Shown in pieces: positions 51,968-60,993 of a stretch of 64,000 bases of DNA. Each line of letters opens with the position of its first letter. The stretch's first letter is position 1. The stretch comes from Mycobacterium vicinigordonae (GTDB lineage: Bacteria; Actinomycetota; Actinomycetes; Mycobacteriales; Mycobacteriaceae): positions 1,736,001 to 1,800,000 of the forward strand of contig NZ_CP059165.1 of NCBI RefSeq assembly GCF_013466425.1, read 5' to 3'. A model generated the notes under the pieces. That model ran no database searches. It was not told the DNA's origin and worked only from the letters and a program-made list of their open reading frames with translations. The position numbers were made by a program, and so were the translations under genes.

Positions 51968-53158
51968 CTAACTCTGTCCTACCGCTGCCGAGAACACCGC
52001 CGACGCGGCGGTCAGCCGGTCGTCGGTCACGCGCCCGTAGACCGCCTGAGTCATGCGCTCGGTGTGGCCGTGCCAGGCGGCGACGACATCGGCGGCGATA
52101 CCCGCCGCGCGCATCCGCGAGATGTTCGAGTGCCGTAGCTTCCCGAGGGTGATCGCCTTGAGTCCTGCCGCCTCGCGCTGCGTGGTGAACTCGCGGCTGT
52201 AATCGCGCACGGGCAGCGGTGTGCCATCGGCCCGCGAGAGCAGCAGATCGGCGACGGCCAACGGTCGGCCCACGGCCAGCCGCTCGCGCAGATGAGTCGC
52301 GCGCATGGCCTTGAGCATCGCCAGCTCGCGCGGTGGCACCGGCAGGTCGCGAGCGCTGCGGTCGGTCTTGGTCGGCACGATGTGGTCGCGTCCGTTGACG
52401 TCGACTCGCGCCTGACGGACACGCAGCGCACCTGTTTCGAGGTCGACGTCCGACCAGCGCAGCCCGCCGACCTCCTCGCGGCGCAGCCCGAGCAGGGTCA
52501 GGGCGAAGCACCCGCCGAGACGGTGGGCGGCGACGTGATCGAGGAACGCGCTCATCTGCGTCGGTGTCCAAATGTCATCTGCGGCGGTGGCGGTGATCGC
52601 CTTCTGCTCAGGTGATTCGAGGTCAGCCGAGGGGTCATAGGTCAGCCAGCGCATTTTGCGTGCGTGCGCCATCACCGATTTGAGTCGGACTATCGCGCGG
52701 CGCTTGGTGGCCGGCGCGAGTGGCTTTCTGCCCTTGCCGGTCAGGGATGCGGACCAGTCGGCGAAAGTGGCGGGGGTGAGCTTCTGGACCGGGACCGCGC
52801 CGAAGGCGCGACGTGCGTAGGCCAGCGATTCACGGTCGGCACGAACGGTATTCGGGCCGATTGAGGGGTCGGCCGCGCGCAGCTTGAGCCAATGGTCGGC
52901 AACCTCGTCGAACGTGCGCGTCGACTTCGGCGCCCACGTCGCCGTGCTCCACTGCTGGCGCTGCTCGGTGACCCAATCTTGAGCGGGTTTCTTGGTCTTG
53001 AACACCTTCGTTGGACGGACCTGCCGCCCCGTAACCGGGTCGGTACCGAGTGTCGGGCGTGCTCTGTAACCAATCACTTTGCCGTTGCGCTTGATTGGCT
53101 TGATCGAGCTGTCAGTGCGTTCGGCACGCTTCTGTGGCTGTGTCTCGTCGGTGCTCAT
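51968..53158 (-). CDS. Phage-type tyrosine integrase
   Basis: A 396-residue tyrosine recombinase with an N-terminal arm domain (RARPTLGTDPVTGRQ), a core-binding domain (about 75-175) and a catalytic domain. Catalytic residues are R226 (LLGLRREE), K264, H343 and R348 (LRHSNISR), H365 (WHGHT) and Y374 (AVYGRV). It reads toward the adjacent tRNA-Ala, as expected for an element integrated there. Its ATG overlaps the stop of the upstream gene as TGATG. Confidence 0.9.
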   Translation of the reverse strand: MSTDETQPQKRAERTDSSIKPIKRNGKVIGYRARPTLGTDPVTGRQVRPTKVFKTKKPAQDWVTEQRQQWSTATWAPKSTRTFDEVADHWLKLRAADPSIGPNTVRADRESLAYARRAFGAVPVQKLTPATFADWSASLTGKGRKPLAPATKRRAIVRLKSVMAHARKMRWLTYDPSADLESPEQKAITATAADDIWTPTQMSAFLDHVAAHRLGGCFALTLLGLRREEVGGLRWSDVDLETGALRVRQARVDVNGRDHIVPTKTDRSARDLPVPPRELAMLKAMRATHLRERLAVGRPLAVADLLLSRADGTPLPVRDYSREFTTQREAAGLKAITLGKLRHSNISRMRAAGIAADVVAAWHGHTERMTQAVYGRVTDDRLTAASAVFSAAVGQS

Positions 53159-53721
53159 CAGTTGTTCTCCTCGGTTGTGGTGTCGCGTTGGCGTGGCGGT
53201 GGTCGACGGGACAGCTCGATACCGTCGAGAAAGTCGAATGCCTTGGCCTTGGCGATGAGCCGGTCAAGGGTGGCGGTGCTGATGTTCATCTGCTGGGCCA
53301 CCGTGCGACGAACGGGCTCGCCGTTCATGATTGCGGCTTCGATTCGCCAGCTGACCTCGTAAAGTCGCGGGTCCGCGTTCTCTGGCCGGCTGTCGTTCTC
53401 TTCGTAGTCGCCAGGCAGAGCAAAGGCGCCTCCGCCGCGCTCGATCCACTGGGCCGCACTGTGAGCCAGCCGGCGTACGGGAACCGACCGCACGGCCGCG
53501 GAGTCGACCACCTGGCCCTTGTCGGCGATCACGGTCAGTTCGGCAAGCCGCGGTTCTGACCCTCTACTGACGGCAACCTTCACGACATAGCGGTACGGGT
53601 GGCCGTGCAGCCGAATCGCGACGCGATCGTCACGATTAGGTGCGGCGAAGGGTCCGGTGCGGCCCTTTTCGCGAGGGTCGGCAAAGCCCACCGATACGAC
53701 GTCACCGTGTTGTGGCTCCAC
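53158..53721 (-). CDS. Island protein with a C-terminal helix-turn-helix, coupled to the integrase
   Basis: A 187-residue protein from the GTG at 53721 (GGAAGGA upstream). The N-terminal half has a beta-rich domain (GDVVSVGFADPREKG, RVAIRLHGHPYRYVVKVAV). The C-terminus has an HTH (RRTVAQQMNISTATLDRLIAKAKAFDFL). Overlap with the integrase start suggests a regulatory role in integration. Family not recognised. Confidence 0.6.
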   Translation of the reverse strand: MEPQHGDVVSVGFADPREKGRTGPFAAPNRDDRVAIRLHGHPYRYVVKVAVSRGSEPRLAELTVIADKGQVVDSAAVRSVPVRRLAHSAAQWIERGGGAFALPGDYEENDSRPENADPRLYEVSWRIEAAIMNGEPVRRTVAQQMNISTATLDRLIAKAKAFDFLDGIELSRRPPPRQRDTTTEENN

Positions 53722-53791
53722 GTGATCCGGTTCCTTCCGGGAATGTTGGGTTCTATCCCTGCGTGCCCGTGGGGCGGGCGCTCCGTTTCTG

Positions 53792-54016
53792 CTAGCGCGC
53801 TTCAGCGGTGAGATCGCGCAACAGCGCAGCGGTGATAACTCGGACCCGCCGCGGGCCCACGGACAGTGTCGACAGTCGTCCGTCGCGGGCCATTTGATAC
53901 GCGAATGCCCTTGAGAGGCCAAGGTATTGAGAGGCACGCTCGACGCTGATCGTTGCGGGCTCATTTCGTAATTCGTCCACGGTGAACCGTGTCTGTGTCG
54001 TTGCGCCAGTTGTCAT
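53792..54016 (-). CDS. Excisionase-like HTH protein
   Basis: A 74-residue protein with a MerR/Xis-type winged helix (SVERASQYLGLSRAFAYQMARDGRLSTLSVGPRRVRV). Such proteins direct excision by the neighbouring integrase or regulate it. It lies upstream of the integrase pair on the same strand. Confidence 0.75.
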   Translation of the reverse strand: MTTGATTQTRFTVDELRNEPATISVERASQYLGLSRAFAYQMARDGRLSTLSVGPRRVRVITAALLRDLTAEAR

Positions 54017-54139
54017 GCATCTGAGAATGGCATATTGCGTGATGAATGTCTACACAGTACATTCATCATCACTTGGCAACTCAACGGGAAGGACACCTAA
54101 TGACCACCGCGGAAGCCATCGAAGTGAGGAGGCGAGCCA

Positions 54140-54484
54140 ATGAGCGCCCCCGCCGCTAAGGTCGCAAAGTGCTGCAGGTGCCGCAAACGCTATCGCGGTC
54201 AGGGCGATTGGAACGCCGACTTCATCGCCGGGCTCATGGTCGGAATCATCTGCCCGGGGTGCCAAACCGCAGCGGAACACCTTGGCGCTGCGGTCAACGA
54301 AGCGACCGTTGACTACTCCGGCAACACCGAGGTCCATCTAACCGATGACGAAGGCTTAAACAAGATCATTGACGGTCTGATCGGCACTAATCGCACTCCG
54401 CCGGTCCTGCGAGAGCAGGCCTCGCGGTTGGAGAAGGCGTTGCCCAACGACGAAACAGCACGGGCCATGGTCCAGTTGATGTGA
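54140..54484 (+). CDS. Small zinc-ribbon island protein
   Basis: A 114-residue protein with two Cys-x2-Cys pairs (CCRCRKRY and ICPGCQTA) that probably bind one zinc, and an acidic helical C-terminus. GAGGAGGCGAG lies just before the ATG. It begins the plus-strand half of the island. Family unknown. Confidence 0.6.
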   Translation: MSAPAAKVAKCCRCRKRYRGQGDWNADFIAGLMVGIICPGCQTAAEHLGAAVNEATVDYSGNTEVHLTDDEGLNKIIDGLIGTNRTPPVLREQASRLEKALPNDETARAMVQLM

Positions 54485-54668
54485 GCAATCGCAGCCGATA
54501 TGGACGACGGCGCCGAGTAACACACCCGCACAACATATTTCAATTGCGACATTGTCCACGCCCAAGTACTTCATCCCCCTGTCGACGACGACGAACTACG
54601 TGCCGCCGCAATGGCCGCCACCCTCGATCCGGTGCCGTTTGGGCCATGAGCGCACCGCCCCAGACCGG

Positions 54669-54708
54669 CGACGACCCGCCCCGTAATGCCTCTGGGGGCG
54701 GGTCGTCG
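54669..54708. terminator. Perfect 14-bp GC-rich hairpin (bidirectional terminator-like)
   Basis: CGACGACCCGCCCC (54669-54682) pairs without mismatch with 54695-54708 around a 12-nt loop, in the 307-bp gap 54485-54791 where I see no convincing gene. A T-tract is absent on the immediate 3' side, but six Ts follow 27 bp later. It may end transcription of the gene at 54140, or be a structured site of the element. Confidence 0.55.
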
Positions 54709-54791
54709 TGCGCCGAGCAGCCAGTGTTTGCACCCGTTTTTTATACGGTTCCGCACACCCCGAATGACCCCTAAGTGAGGACGCGACCAAC

Positions 54792-55004
54792 ATGCCTGAC
54801 GCTCCCTACGTCGTTGATCCGCCGGCCGCCGGGCGGCGACTCGGCGTCAACGTCGACACACTCAAACGCTGGCGGCGCCTTGGCATTGGGCCGACGTACA
54901 TCCGGATCGCGCACAATCGCGTGCGCTATCGCGTGGCCGATCTGGATGCCTGGTTAGATGCCCGCGCCGTAATACCGGAATCACCAGCGGCACAGTCGGT
55001 CTGA
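54792..55004 (+). CDS. Small MerR/AlpA-type DNA-binding protein
   Basis: A 70-residue winged-helix protein (AAGRRLGVNVDTLKRWRRLGIGPTYIRIAHNRVRYRVADLDAWLDARAV). It resembles the DNA-binding half of excisionase/AlpA regulators of phage islands. AGTGAGGACGCG precedes the ATG. Confidence 0.7.
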   Translation: MPDAPYVVDPPAAGRRLGVNVDTLKRWRRLGIGPTYIRIAHNRVRYRVADLDAWLDARAVIPESPAAQSV

Positions 55005-55091
55005 CCCAAAAAGGATGCACCGCGCCGGGAGATTGGCCTCTTCCTCGGCGCGGTGCGACTACCCCAAACATCCCCTTGTCGAAAGGATGAC

Positions 55092-55256
55092 GTGAGCAAG
55101 ACTACCGACCAACCGGGCACCGGCGCAGTTTCACCAGAGGCCGCCACGGGTGCCACCCCACTTTGTCGACGTGCCCACCCACGCAGTAGCCCGATTTGGG
55201 CAAGGTGGGAGGCGGTGAACCCTTCCGCACCCGCCCCCGGTTGTCAAGTAATGTGA
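55092..55256 (+). CDS. 54-residue hypothetical island protein
   Basis: A short basic protein starting at a GTG with AAAGGATGAC upstream. It has no recognisable domain and contains a hydrophilic N-terminus and a Trp/Pro-rich end. The 160 bp downstream (to 55415) includes a small hairpin near 55272-55287 and no gene I can support. Confidence 0.4.
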   Translation: MSKTTDQPGTGAVSPEAATGATPLCRRAHPRSSPIWARWEAVNPSAPAPGCQVM

Positions 55257-55415
55257 ACGCATTGTGAAGGTGACATCGGTCACCGTCGAAATTCATTGCA
55301 GCACAACGACTTTCGCGCGCGGCTCGCGACCGAATCTCGTTGTGTAGCACCGTGTTTCGACGTCATCACCGCAGGTCAGCGACCACGTTGCACCCGCCGT
55401 CGCCACAATGTGAAC

Positions 55416-55907
55416 ATGGCCCCGACCATGAGCCGCCAAGACAGCCGCGCCAGGACCGAGGAAGCCTGGCGGCTGCGGGCGACCGGGCGCACCTGGTCAG
55501 AGATCGCGGCCGAACTCGGGTACGGATCACCCTCAGCCGCCTACATGGCGGTGACTCGGTTGACCAAGCGCACCCCGGCCGCCGCGCCCGAAGCTGTTCG
55601 GCGTTCGGCATCCGAGGGGCTGCGCATCATGCGGGCCGTGCTGTACGAGCAGTTCGCCGACGCCAAGGTCCGCAACGACAACGACGACCTGACCCTGTTG
55701 GCCAAGGAACTTCGCAACAACATCGTCGAAGACGCCAAGCTGCACGGTGCTCACTCGCCGGTCAAGGTACAGACCGAGGTCCACGTGTCTCAGTCCGCCG
55801 TCGCGATCCTGGACCGCGCAGAGTCCGAGCTATTGGCCCTCGCGCAACGGCAACCCCGCAAATCGGCCAGCAACATCATTGAAGCGGAGGTGGTTCCCGC
55901 GCCATGA
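55416..55907 (+). CDS. HTH protein heading the terminase operon (possible small terminase subunit)
   Basis: A 163-residue protein. The N-terminal HTH-like segment reads ARTEEAWRLRATGRTWSEIAAELGYGSPSAAYMAV, a pattern seen in phage small terminase subunits that bind pac/cos DNA. A long helical middle follows (about 60-120). ATGA overlap links it to the next gene, and through it to the large terminase. The start may instead be the ATG at 55428. Confidence 0.6.
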   Translation: MAPTMSRQDSRARTEEAWRLRATGRTWSEIAAELGYGSPSAAYMAVTRLTKRTPAAAPEAVRRSASEGLRIMRAVLYEQFADAKVRNDNDDLTLLAKELRNNIVEDAKLHGAHSPVKVQTEVHVSQSAVAILDRAESELLALAQRQPRKSASNIIEAEVVPAP

Positions 55908-56176
55908 GCACAGACGCAACACCGGCCGACGACGTGATCAAGGCAGCGATGTCGATTGCCAAGGATGCGGCCGAAGGCCGGCTTGATCCCGCCGACCTGG
56001 ACGCCGAATTGGCCGAGCAGTGTCGCCAGCTCGTCGGCCAGGTGGTCGGCGAGGGAGATCCGCTATTCGCCCTGCAATGCCAGATCGCACGCGGCGTGCT
56101 CGCAGTCGGCGGCATCCCTGCCGACGAACTCGGCGAGTTTCTTGCCCTGGCTCGCCGACGAAAGGGACGCGCGTGA
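55904..56176 (+). CDS. 90-residue hypothetical protein in the terminase operon
   Basis: A helical, acidic protein (IKAAMSIAKDAAEGRLDPADLDAELAEQCRQLVGQV). Coupled by ATGA to the gene before and by GTGA to the gene after. No family recognised. Confidence 0.55.
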   Translation: MSTDATPADDVIKAAMSIAKDAAEGRLDPADLDAELAEQCRQLVGQVVGEGDPLFALQCQIARGVLAVGGIPADELGEFLALARRRKGRA

Positions 56177-56406
56177 CACTCCCGACTAGCACAACTGATG
56201 AACAGCTCGACGAGGCGATCCTGGTCGCATTACGCGAGTTTCCCGGCGAGACAGCGCCCTGGTCGATCCTCCGCGAGAAGCTGCCTGCGGCGTCCAACTG
56301 GCGCAATATGGCGGCGTTGGTTGGGTTGCACACTGCCGGCCAGGTCCACGCGATCAAGATTGGCGGGTCCACCTGGATCGCCTTGTCGATTGTCATGGCC
56401 GCGTGA
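56173..56406 (+). CDS. 77-residue hypothetical protein in the terminase operon
   Basis: A small protein with a winged-helix look (DEQLDEAILVALREFPGETAPWSILREKL, then AALVGLHTAGQVHAIKIGG). GTG start; the terminase begins in its stop (GTGA). Possibly a DNA-binding accessory of packaging. Confidence 0.55.
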   Translation: MTLPTSTTDEQLDEAILVALREFPGETAPWSILREKLPAASNWRNMAALVGLHTAGQVHAIKIGGSTWIALSIVMAA

Positions 56407-58007
56407 GACCCCTGGTGGGCACTCGATGCCTGTCGGCTCGACGACAGCAACGACGCCCAGCCAGCCCGGCCGAGCTGGCCGAGCGGACCATTCCGGGCTA
56501 TCGGCGAACGCCCGCGGTCGAAATGATCAGTGACGCCCTGGCCGACGCGATCACTCAGCCCGATCGCCGCACCATCATCACGTGTCCCCCGCGGGAATCG
56601 AAATCGACCACGGTCGCCGTGATCGGCACGCTGTTCGCGTTGTCCCGCAACCCCGATGAGCGGGTGATACTGGCCTCGTACGCCGATTCTTTGGCTTGGG
56701 AGCATTCGCGCACCACGCGCGCGCTCGTCGAGGAGCACTCGGACCTGTTGGGTTTCCGGCTCTCCGCAGACAAGACGAGCGCGGCCCGCTGGGCGGTCGA
56801 CGGCCGTCGCGGTGGCCTTCTGGCGGTCGGCATTACCTCCGGTGTGACGGGTTTCGGCGCGGGGTTATTGCTTATTGACGATGCCACCAAAAACGCGGCC
56901 GAAGCCGACAGCGAAGCCAGCCGTGCTCGCGTACTCGCGGAATTTCGAGCCACGCTGATGACGCGTGTTCACCCTGGCGGCAGCGTGGTCATCATCGGGA
57001 CCCGCTGGCACGAAAGAGATCTGATCGGTTCGCTACTCCGGGAGGAACCGGAGCGGTGGACCCATGTCAACATCCCGGCCGTGGCCGAAGGTGGGATACC
57101 CGACGCGCTGGATCGGCCGCCCGGCGTGGCGATGACCTCGGCGCTGGGCCGTACCCGTGAGCAGTTCGACGACTTGCGTAGCTCGGTCGGCGAGCGCGCC
57201 TGGTACGCCCTGTTTGAGGGCGTGCCGAGCAGTCCCGAGGGCGGCCTGATCAAACGGGAATGGCTCGACGACTGGCGCCTACCGGCAGCGCCGCCGAATC
57301 CGGTGAGAACGGTCGTGGCGGTGGACCCGGCCGACAGCGGCGAGCGAGACGCGGCCGGTGTCGTTGCGGCCTCGCTAACCGCAGACGGCCAGGTCGCACT
57401 GATTGCAGACGTATCTGCCCATATGACGAGCGATGAATGGGCCAGGGCTGCGGTCGATTTGGCGGTAAGCGTGGGAGCGGTGGAGATCGCGGTAGAAGCC
57501 TTCGCCGCTGGGACCACCTATACGCGCGTGGTTCGCGAAGCACTCGCGCGCACCGACGTGGGCCGGTTCATCAAGGTCAGCGCCTGGCCGCCCAAAGGCC
57601 GGCCCCGCGGCGGCAACGCGGAATCACGCGCTGCGCCGCTGCTTCAGGCACTCGAAACCGGGAGATGCCGCCTGGCCGGCCATTTCCCCGAACTCGAAAC
57701 CGCTGCAGTCCAATGGCAAGGCGGTGCCCAACACTGCCCAGACCAGGTATCCGCGTTGGTCATCGCCCACGACCGCCTGGCGCCCGTGGCCGGCCACCGT
57801 ATTGAGTTCTCACCGCTGGACCTCACGCGCCGGATAACTGACCGGCCCGGCCCTAACGAACTTGCGAAGCTCGGCCAGCTCGGCCGCACGGTCGGCCAGC
57901 CGCAGGTGAGCGCACCTGCGCACCTGACCAGGAGCCTGCGCCACGGTGGCCGCAGCGGGTATGACCGGTTGCGCGGTCTGTTGCGCGGAGCCACAGGCCG
58001 CACCTGA
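56403..58007 (+). CDS. Phage terminase large subunit
   Basis: A 534-residue packaging motor. The ATPase has the Walker A-like loop TCPPRESKST (residues 60-69), in which Ser stands where most terminases have Gly, and a Walker B LLLIDDATKNAAEAD. The RNase H-like nuclease domain shows AVDPADSG, EIAVEAFAAGT and DQVSALVIAHDRL, supplying metal-binding acids. It is the last gene of a fully coupled run from 55416. No portal gene follows; an antisense recombinase begins right at its stop. Confidence 0.8.
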   Translation: MRPLVGTRCLSARRQQRRPASPAELAERTIPGYRRTPAVEMISDALADAITQPDRRTIITCPPRESKSTTVAVIGTLFALSRNPDERVILASYADSLAWEHSRTTRALVEEHSDLLGFRLSADKTSAARWAVDGRRGGLLAVGITSGVTGFGAGLLLIDDATKNAAEADSEASRARVLAEFRATLMTRVHPGGSVVIIGTRWHERDLIGSLLREEPERWTHVNIPAVAEGGIPDALDRPPGVAMTSALGRTREQFDDLRSSVGERAWYALFEGVPSSPEGGLIKREWLDDWRLPAAPPNPVRTVVAVDPADSGERDAAGVVAASLTADGQVALIADVSAHMTSDEWARAAVDLAVSVGAVEIAVEAFAAGTTYTRVVREALARTDVGRFIKVSAWPPKGRPRGGNAESRAAPLLQALETGRCRLAGHFPELETAAVQWQGGAQHCPDQVSALVIAHDRLAPVAGHRIEFSPLDLTRRITDRPGPNELAKLGQLGRTVGQPQVSAPAHLTRSLRHGGRSGYDRLRGLLRGATGRT

Positions 58008-58714
58008 TCAGGCCATCTCAGCGCGCACACGCTCGGCGTCCTGGCCTTCGAGCACGCGCTTGATGGTGGCAGCTTCCCACTTGCCACCGCGTGCACTGGG
58101 CACACCTTCGGCAGTCAGCTCGGCCGCGATCGCGCGCAGTGATGCACCGGCTGCCTTGGCCTGCACGATGCGCACCACGACCTCACGCGGCAGTGTCGAC
58201 GGCCGGCCAAGCCGAACACCTTGAGCCTTACGCACGGCAAGCGCGGCCTTGGTGCGGTCACTGATCAGCGCACGTTCCAGCTCGGCCACCGAGCCCATGA
58301 TCTGAGTCTGGAACCGGCCAGCGGCAGTGCTGGTGTCGATGGTGCTATCGACGGCGACCACCGCACCATCAGCACGCTCAACCCGGTCGATCACATCGAG
58401 CAACGTACGCAGCCCGCGAGCAACGCGGTCTGTCTTGGCGACCATGAGCACCGCGGCTTTGCCATCCTCAATGGCCGCGATCGCTGCGGACAAACGGGCC
58501 GCTGCTCGACTCGCTTGGACCCGCTGATTCCGGTATCCGCGTGCCATCCCACGATGGTCCACCCACGACGCGCCGCCTCGGCTTCGATGGCTGCGCGCTG
58601 CGCTTCGAGTCCGGCACCCGAGGCTGCCTGCTCGTCAGTCGAAACCCGGACGTAGGCGATGACGCGGCCAGCGGCAGCAAAGGTGTTAACGAATCGACCG
58701 TTTTGTTTACACAT
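58008..58714 (-). pseudogene. Serine recombinase (resolvase/invertase), frameshifted
   Basis: The N-terminal resolvase domain (VIAYVRVSTDEQAASGAGLEAQRA, catalytic Ser in RVST) is read from the ATG at 58714 to about 58495. The rest (LSAAIAAIEDGKAAVLMVAKTDRVARGL ... then RAIAAELTAEGVPSARGG) is in another frame to the stop at 58008. The join falls in 58483-58500, where one base seems to be lost between the QRP and LSAAI motifs. Both halves are otherwise complete, so the loss is recent, or it is a sequencing error. It is antisense to the island operon. Confidence 0.75.
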
Positions 58715-58894
58715 ACCCTGAGTAAAGCCGTCCGGTATCGGGAGATCCAAGCGAAAAGGGTTGCAGGCCAACCACTCCCGTACTCAACAAATTTTCAGCA
58801 TTTTGAATTTCAGATTTTCCACTTTGGTCGGTACAGGCAAACTCATGCGGACATGCCGGGCTGCCCTGCACCCTTGCAACCTACGGTGGCCCGC

Positions 58895-59122
58895 ATGATC
58901 GATCCGGCCTCTTTGTCACCCGTCCGCTGGCAGGCGCGCCACGCCGCCCTCAAGGCGCACGGTGTGCCCGACACGGACCCGCGAATTCGTGAATGCCACG
59001 CTGCGTTGGCGTGGTGGCGGTGCCGAAGGGTCATCGATACCGAGCGTGAACAGCTCGCGCCCGAACACATCCCCGCCCTGGCCGACATGCTGCGCCACGC
59101 ACACCAGGCGGTGTCGGCATGA
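58895..59122 (+). CDS. 75-residue hypothetical island protein
   Basis: A small helical protein (ARHAALKAHGVPDTDPRIRECHAALAWWRCRRVIDTE). Its stop overlaps the next ATG as ATGA. No family recognised; first gene of a second coupled run (58895-60629). Confidence 0.55.
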   Translation: MIDPASLSPVRWQARHAALKAHGVPDTDPRIRECHAALAWWRCRRVIDTEREQLAPEHIPALADMLRHAHQAVSA

Positions 59123-59832
59123 TCGCCGCGAAGTCCTACATCCGGCCGCGACCGCAGCCCTCGGCCCCGGTGCCCGAGCCGGTCTACAGCCAAGCCGAGC
59201 AGCGTCAGCGCCGTCGCCAGTGGTTGCCCGTCCGGTACGGCGGTGCGTTCCGGCTCGACGACGAGATCGCCGCGATTGTGCACCCACTGGCCGCGCAAGT
59301 CGCACAGCTCCCCCGGCCGCTGGCAGTGCGACAGCGCATCGAACAGATCAGCGGGGCTACGCACGAAGTGGTCAACACGGTGGTCGAGTTGCTCGCGGAA
59401 TGGTCCAGCCACGCCGACCAGGGCGCCCGCAAGCGCATTGAGCGGCACGTTCGGCAGCTGGCCGCGAATCCCGAGGCGCCCGCGATCAGCGACGAGCAGA
59501 TTCTTGCGGGTAGCTGGGCGGTGGTACTGGTCGACTACACCGTGCCCCTGGCCGCCGATCTGGCCCGACTGTTGGACCGCACCGCACCGCGAGGGCAGTC
59601 CACCCGGCGCCCCTCGGCGTCCGAAACCCTCGAAGATGCCTTGCGACTGGTCGACACGGCCGCATCCGACCTGGCGCGCATGATCCCGAAAGTCGATCGC
59701 TACCAACATCTTCCGAGCATCGAGGAGTTCAACGCCGCCACCCGAGCCCGCCAGGACCGCGAACGCACGCAACGCGCCCTCTCCAAGCTCAGGACCAACA
59801 CCACCTCCACGACGGGAGCCACCGCACCATGA
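59119..59832 (+). CDS. 237-residue hypothetical island protein
   Basis: A soluble, mostly helical protein with an Arg/Gln-rich start (SQAEQRQRRRQWLPVRYGG) and two long helices; a coiled-coil tendency appears near the C-terminus (RARQDRERTQRALSKL). It is coupled on both sides by ATGA overlaps. It might be a scaffold or minor structural protein, but nothing specific supports that. Confidence 0.55.
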   Translation: MIAAKSYIRPRPQPSAPVPEPVYSQAEQRQRRRQWLPVRYGGAFRLDDEIAAIVHPLAAQVAQLPRPLAVRQRIEQISGATHEVVNTVVELLAEWSSHADQGARKRIERHVRQLAANPEAPAISDEQILAGSWAVVLVDYTVPLAADLARLLDRTAPRGQSTRRPSASETLEDALRLVDTAASDLARMIPKVDRYQHLPSIEEFNAATRARQDRERTQRALSKLRTNTTSTTGATAP

Positions 59833-60629
59833 CCGCAGACACAGCCCTACTGCCAATCCAATTCGAGGTACCGCTACTCCCGGAACCCCCGCACGGCCTC
59901 TATCAGGTCGTCACCTGGGCGCAGGACGGTACCGAGCCGCTGCGCTGTCTGGGCTCAGGCATTGAGATGCGGCCGTTCAACTTCCCCGGCGACAGTGGTT
60001 TCGGCCAGTGGAACGCGCCGTGGTGCGCCTCGATTGACGACCTGACGAACGACGACCTCAAGACCGGCGAGCGCCCCGATATCGACGACCTCGAAGCCTT
60101 CGAGGCAATGACTGTCTACGGGTTCGATCACAACTACTGCGGCGACCTGTCCGCGGCCGAACTGCAAGACGTGCGCGACCGCGCCGCACGCAACCTGGCC
60201 CGCCTCGAACAGCGAGCGGTGGAAACGAGTGTCGCCGCACGGCTGCTCGACGACGCCGGCACCGCCTTGACGGCCAACGACATCGTTGAGGCACTCGGCG
60301 CACTCGAGGCGCACCTGGCCAAGACGCAGACCCTCGGCGTGATCCATGCCAGCGCGCAGTGGGCCAGCCCGGCCATCAGTCGCCAGGTGCTCACCGCGGA
60401 CGGCAGTGGGACATTCCGCACCGCCCTGGGTCACCAGGTGGTGTTCGGCGGTGGGTACGTCGACACGCTCGGTTCGACGCTGGTCGCGAGCTCGCCGGTG
60501 TTCGGGTGGCGCGGGCCGGTGTCGCCCTACGAGGCCATCACGCCCACCACGAATCAGTTCGTCGCGCTGGCCGAGCGCAGCGTCTTGGTCGGCTACGAAT
60601 CCGCCATCGCGGCCGTCGAAATCACCTAG
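59829..60629 (+). CDS. 266-residue island protein, possible structural (capsid-like) protein
   Basis: A soluble protein with a beta-rich N-terminus (YQVVTWAQDGTEPLRCLGSGIEMRP), a helical middle (LSAAELQDVRDRAARNLARLEQRAVETSVAARLL) and a Gly/Val-rich C-terminus ending WRGPVSPYEAITPTTN and LVGYESAIAAVEIT. That order, its size, and its place downstream of a terminase suggest a capsid-type protein, which I cannot confirm. Coupled to the gene before by ATGA. Confidence 0.45.
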   Translation: MTADTALLPIQFEVPLLPEPPHGLYQVVTWAQDGTEPLRCLGSGIEMRPFNFPGDSGFGQWNAPWCASIDDLTNDDLKTGERPDIDDLEAFEAMTVYGFDHNYCGDLSAAELQDVRDRAARNLARLEQRAVETSVAARLLDDAGTALTANDIVEALGALEAHLAKTQTLGVIHASAQWASPAISRQVLTADGSGTFRTALGHQVVFGGGYVDTLGSTLVASSPVFGWRGPVSPYEAITPTTNQFVALAERSVLVGYESAIAAVEIT

Positions 60630-60648
60630 GAGACAGGGAAACACAGAA

Positions 60649-60993
60649 ATGCCAAACACCAAGGCGCTCAAAGCGATTCCGGGAGTCAGCGTTCTCGTCA
60701 GGAACGGGTTTGCCACTATCAGCGCGCCTGACTCGCACGCGCGAGGCCAGGTGCTGAACCGCTTGCTCGAACGCACACCGGCCCCGCTCATCGAAAAGCT
60801 CACCCGCTCCGGGCCGCATCCGCTGTATCGGGTGCCCGAGGACAGCGCCCGCGAGGCACGGCTCATCACCAAGGCCAACACTGTGGACGTGCTGCCCGAT
60901 CGCGTCGATTCACGCTTCGCCGACGACTTCGCCCGCACCGTCGATCCCGCGCTCAAAGGTCCGCGACCGGCACAGCCCCGGCCGGCACCATGA
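60649..60993 (+). CDS. 114-residue hypothetical island protein
   Basis: A small basic protein (VLVRNGFATISAPDSHARGQVLNRLLERTPAP) with a Pro-rich end. AGGAGACAGGG lies upstream of the ATG. The next gene starts in its stop (ATGA). Unknown family. Confidence 0.5.
   Translation: MPNTKALKAIPGVSVLVRNGFATISAPDSHARGQVLNRLLERTPAPLIEKLTRSGPHPLYRVPEDSAREARLITKANTVDVLPDRVDSRFADDFARTVDPALKGPRPAQPRPAP

Noticed and set aside
54100..54159. 19-codon frame just before the zinc-ribbon gene
   Set aside because: It has a GGGAAGG site but overlaps the next gene's start and its product is too short to judge; could be a leader peptide.
54646..54774. 42-codon plus-strand frame in the island gap
   Set aside because: It contains the perfect 14-bp hairpin, lacks a ribosome-binding site and has no domain.
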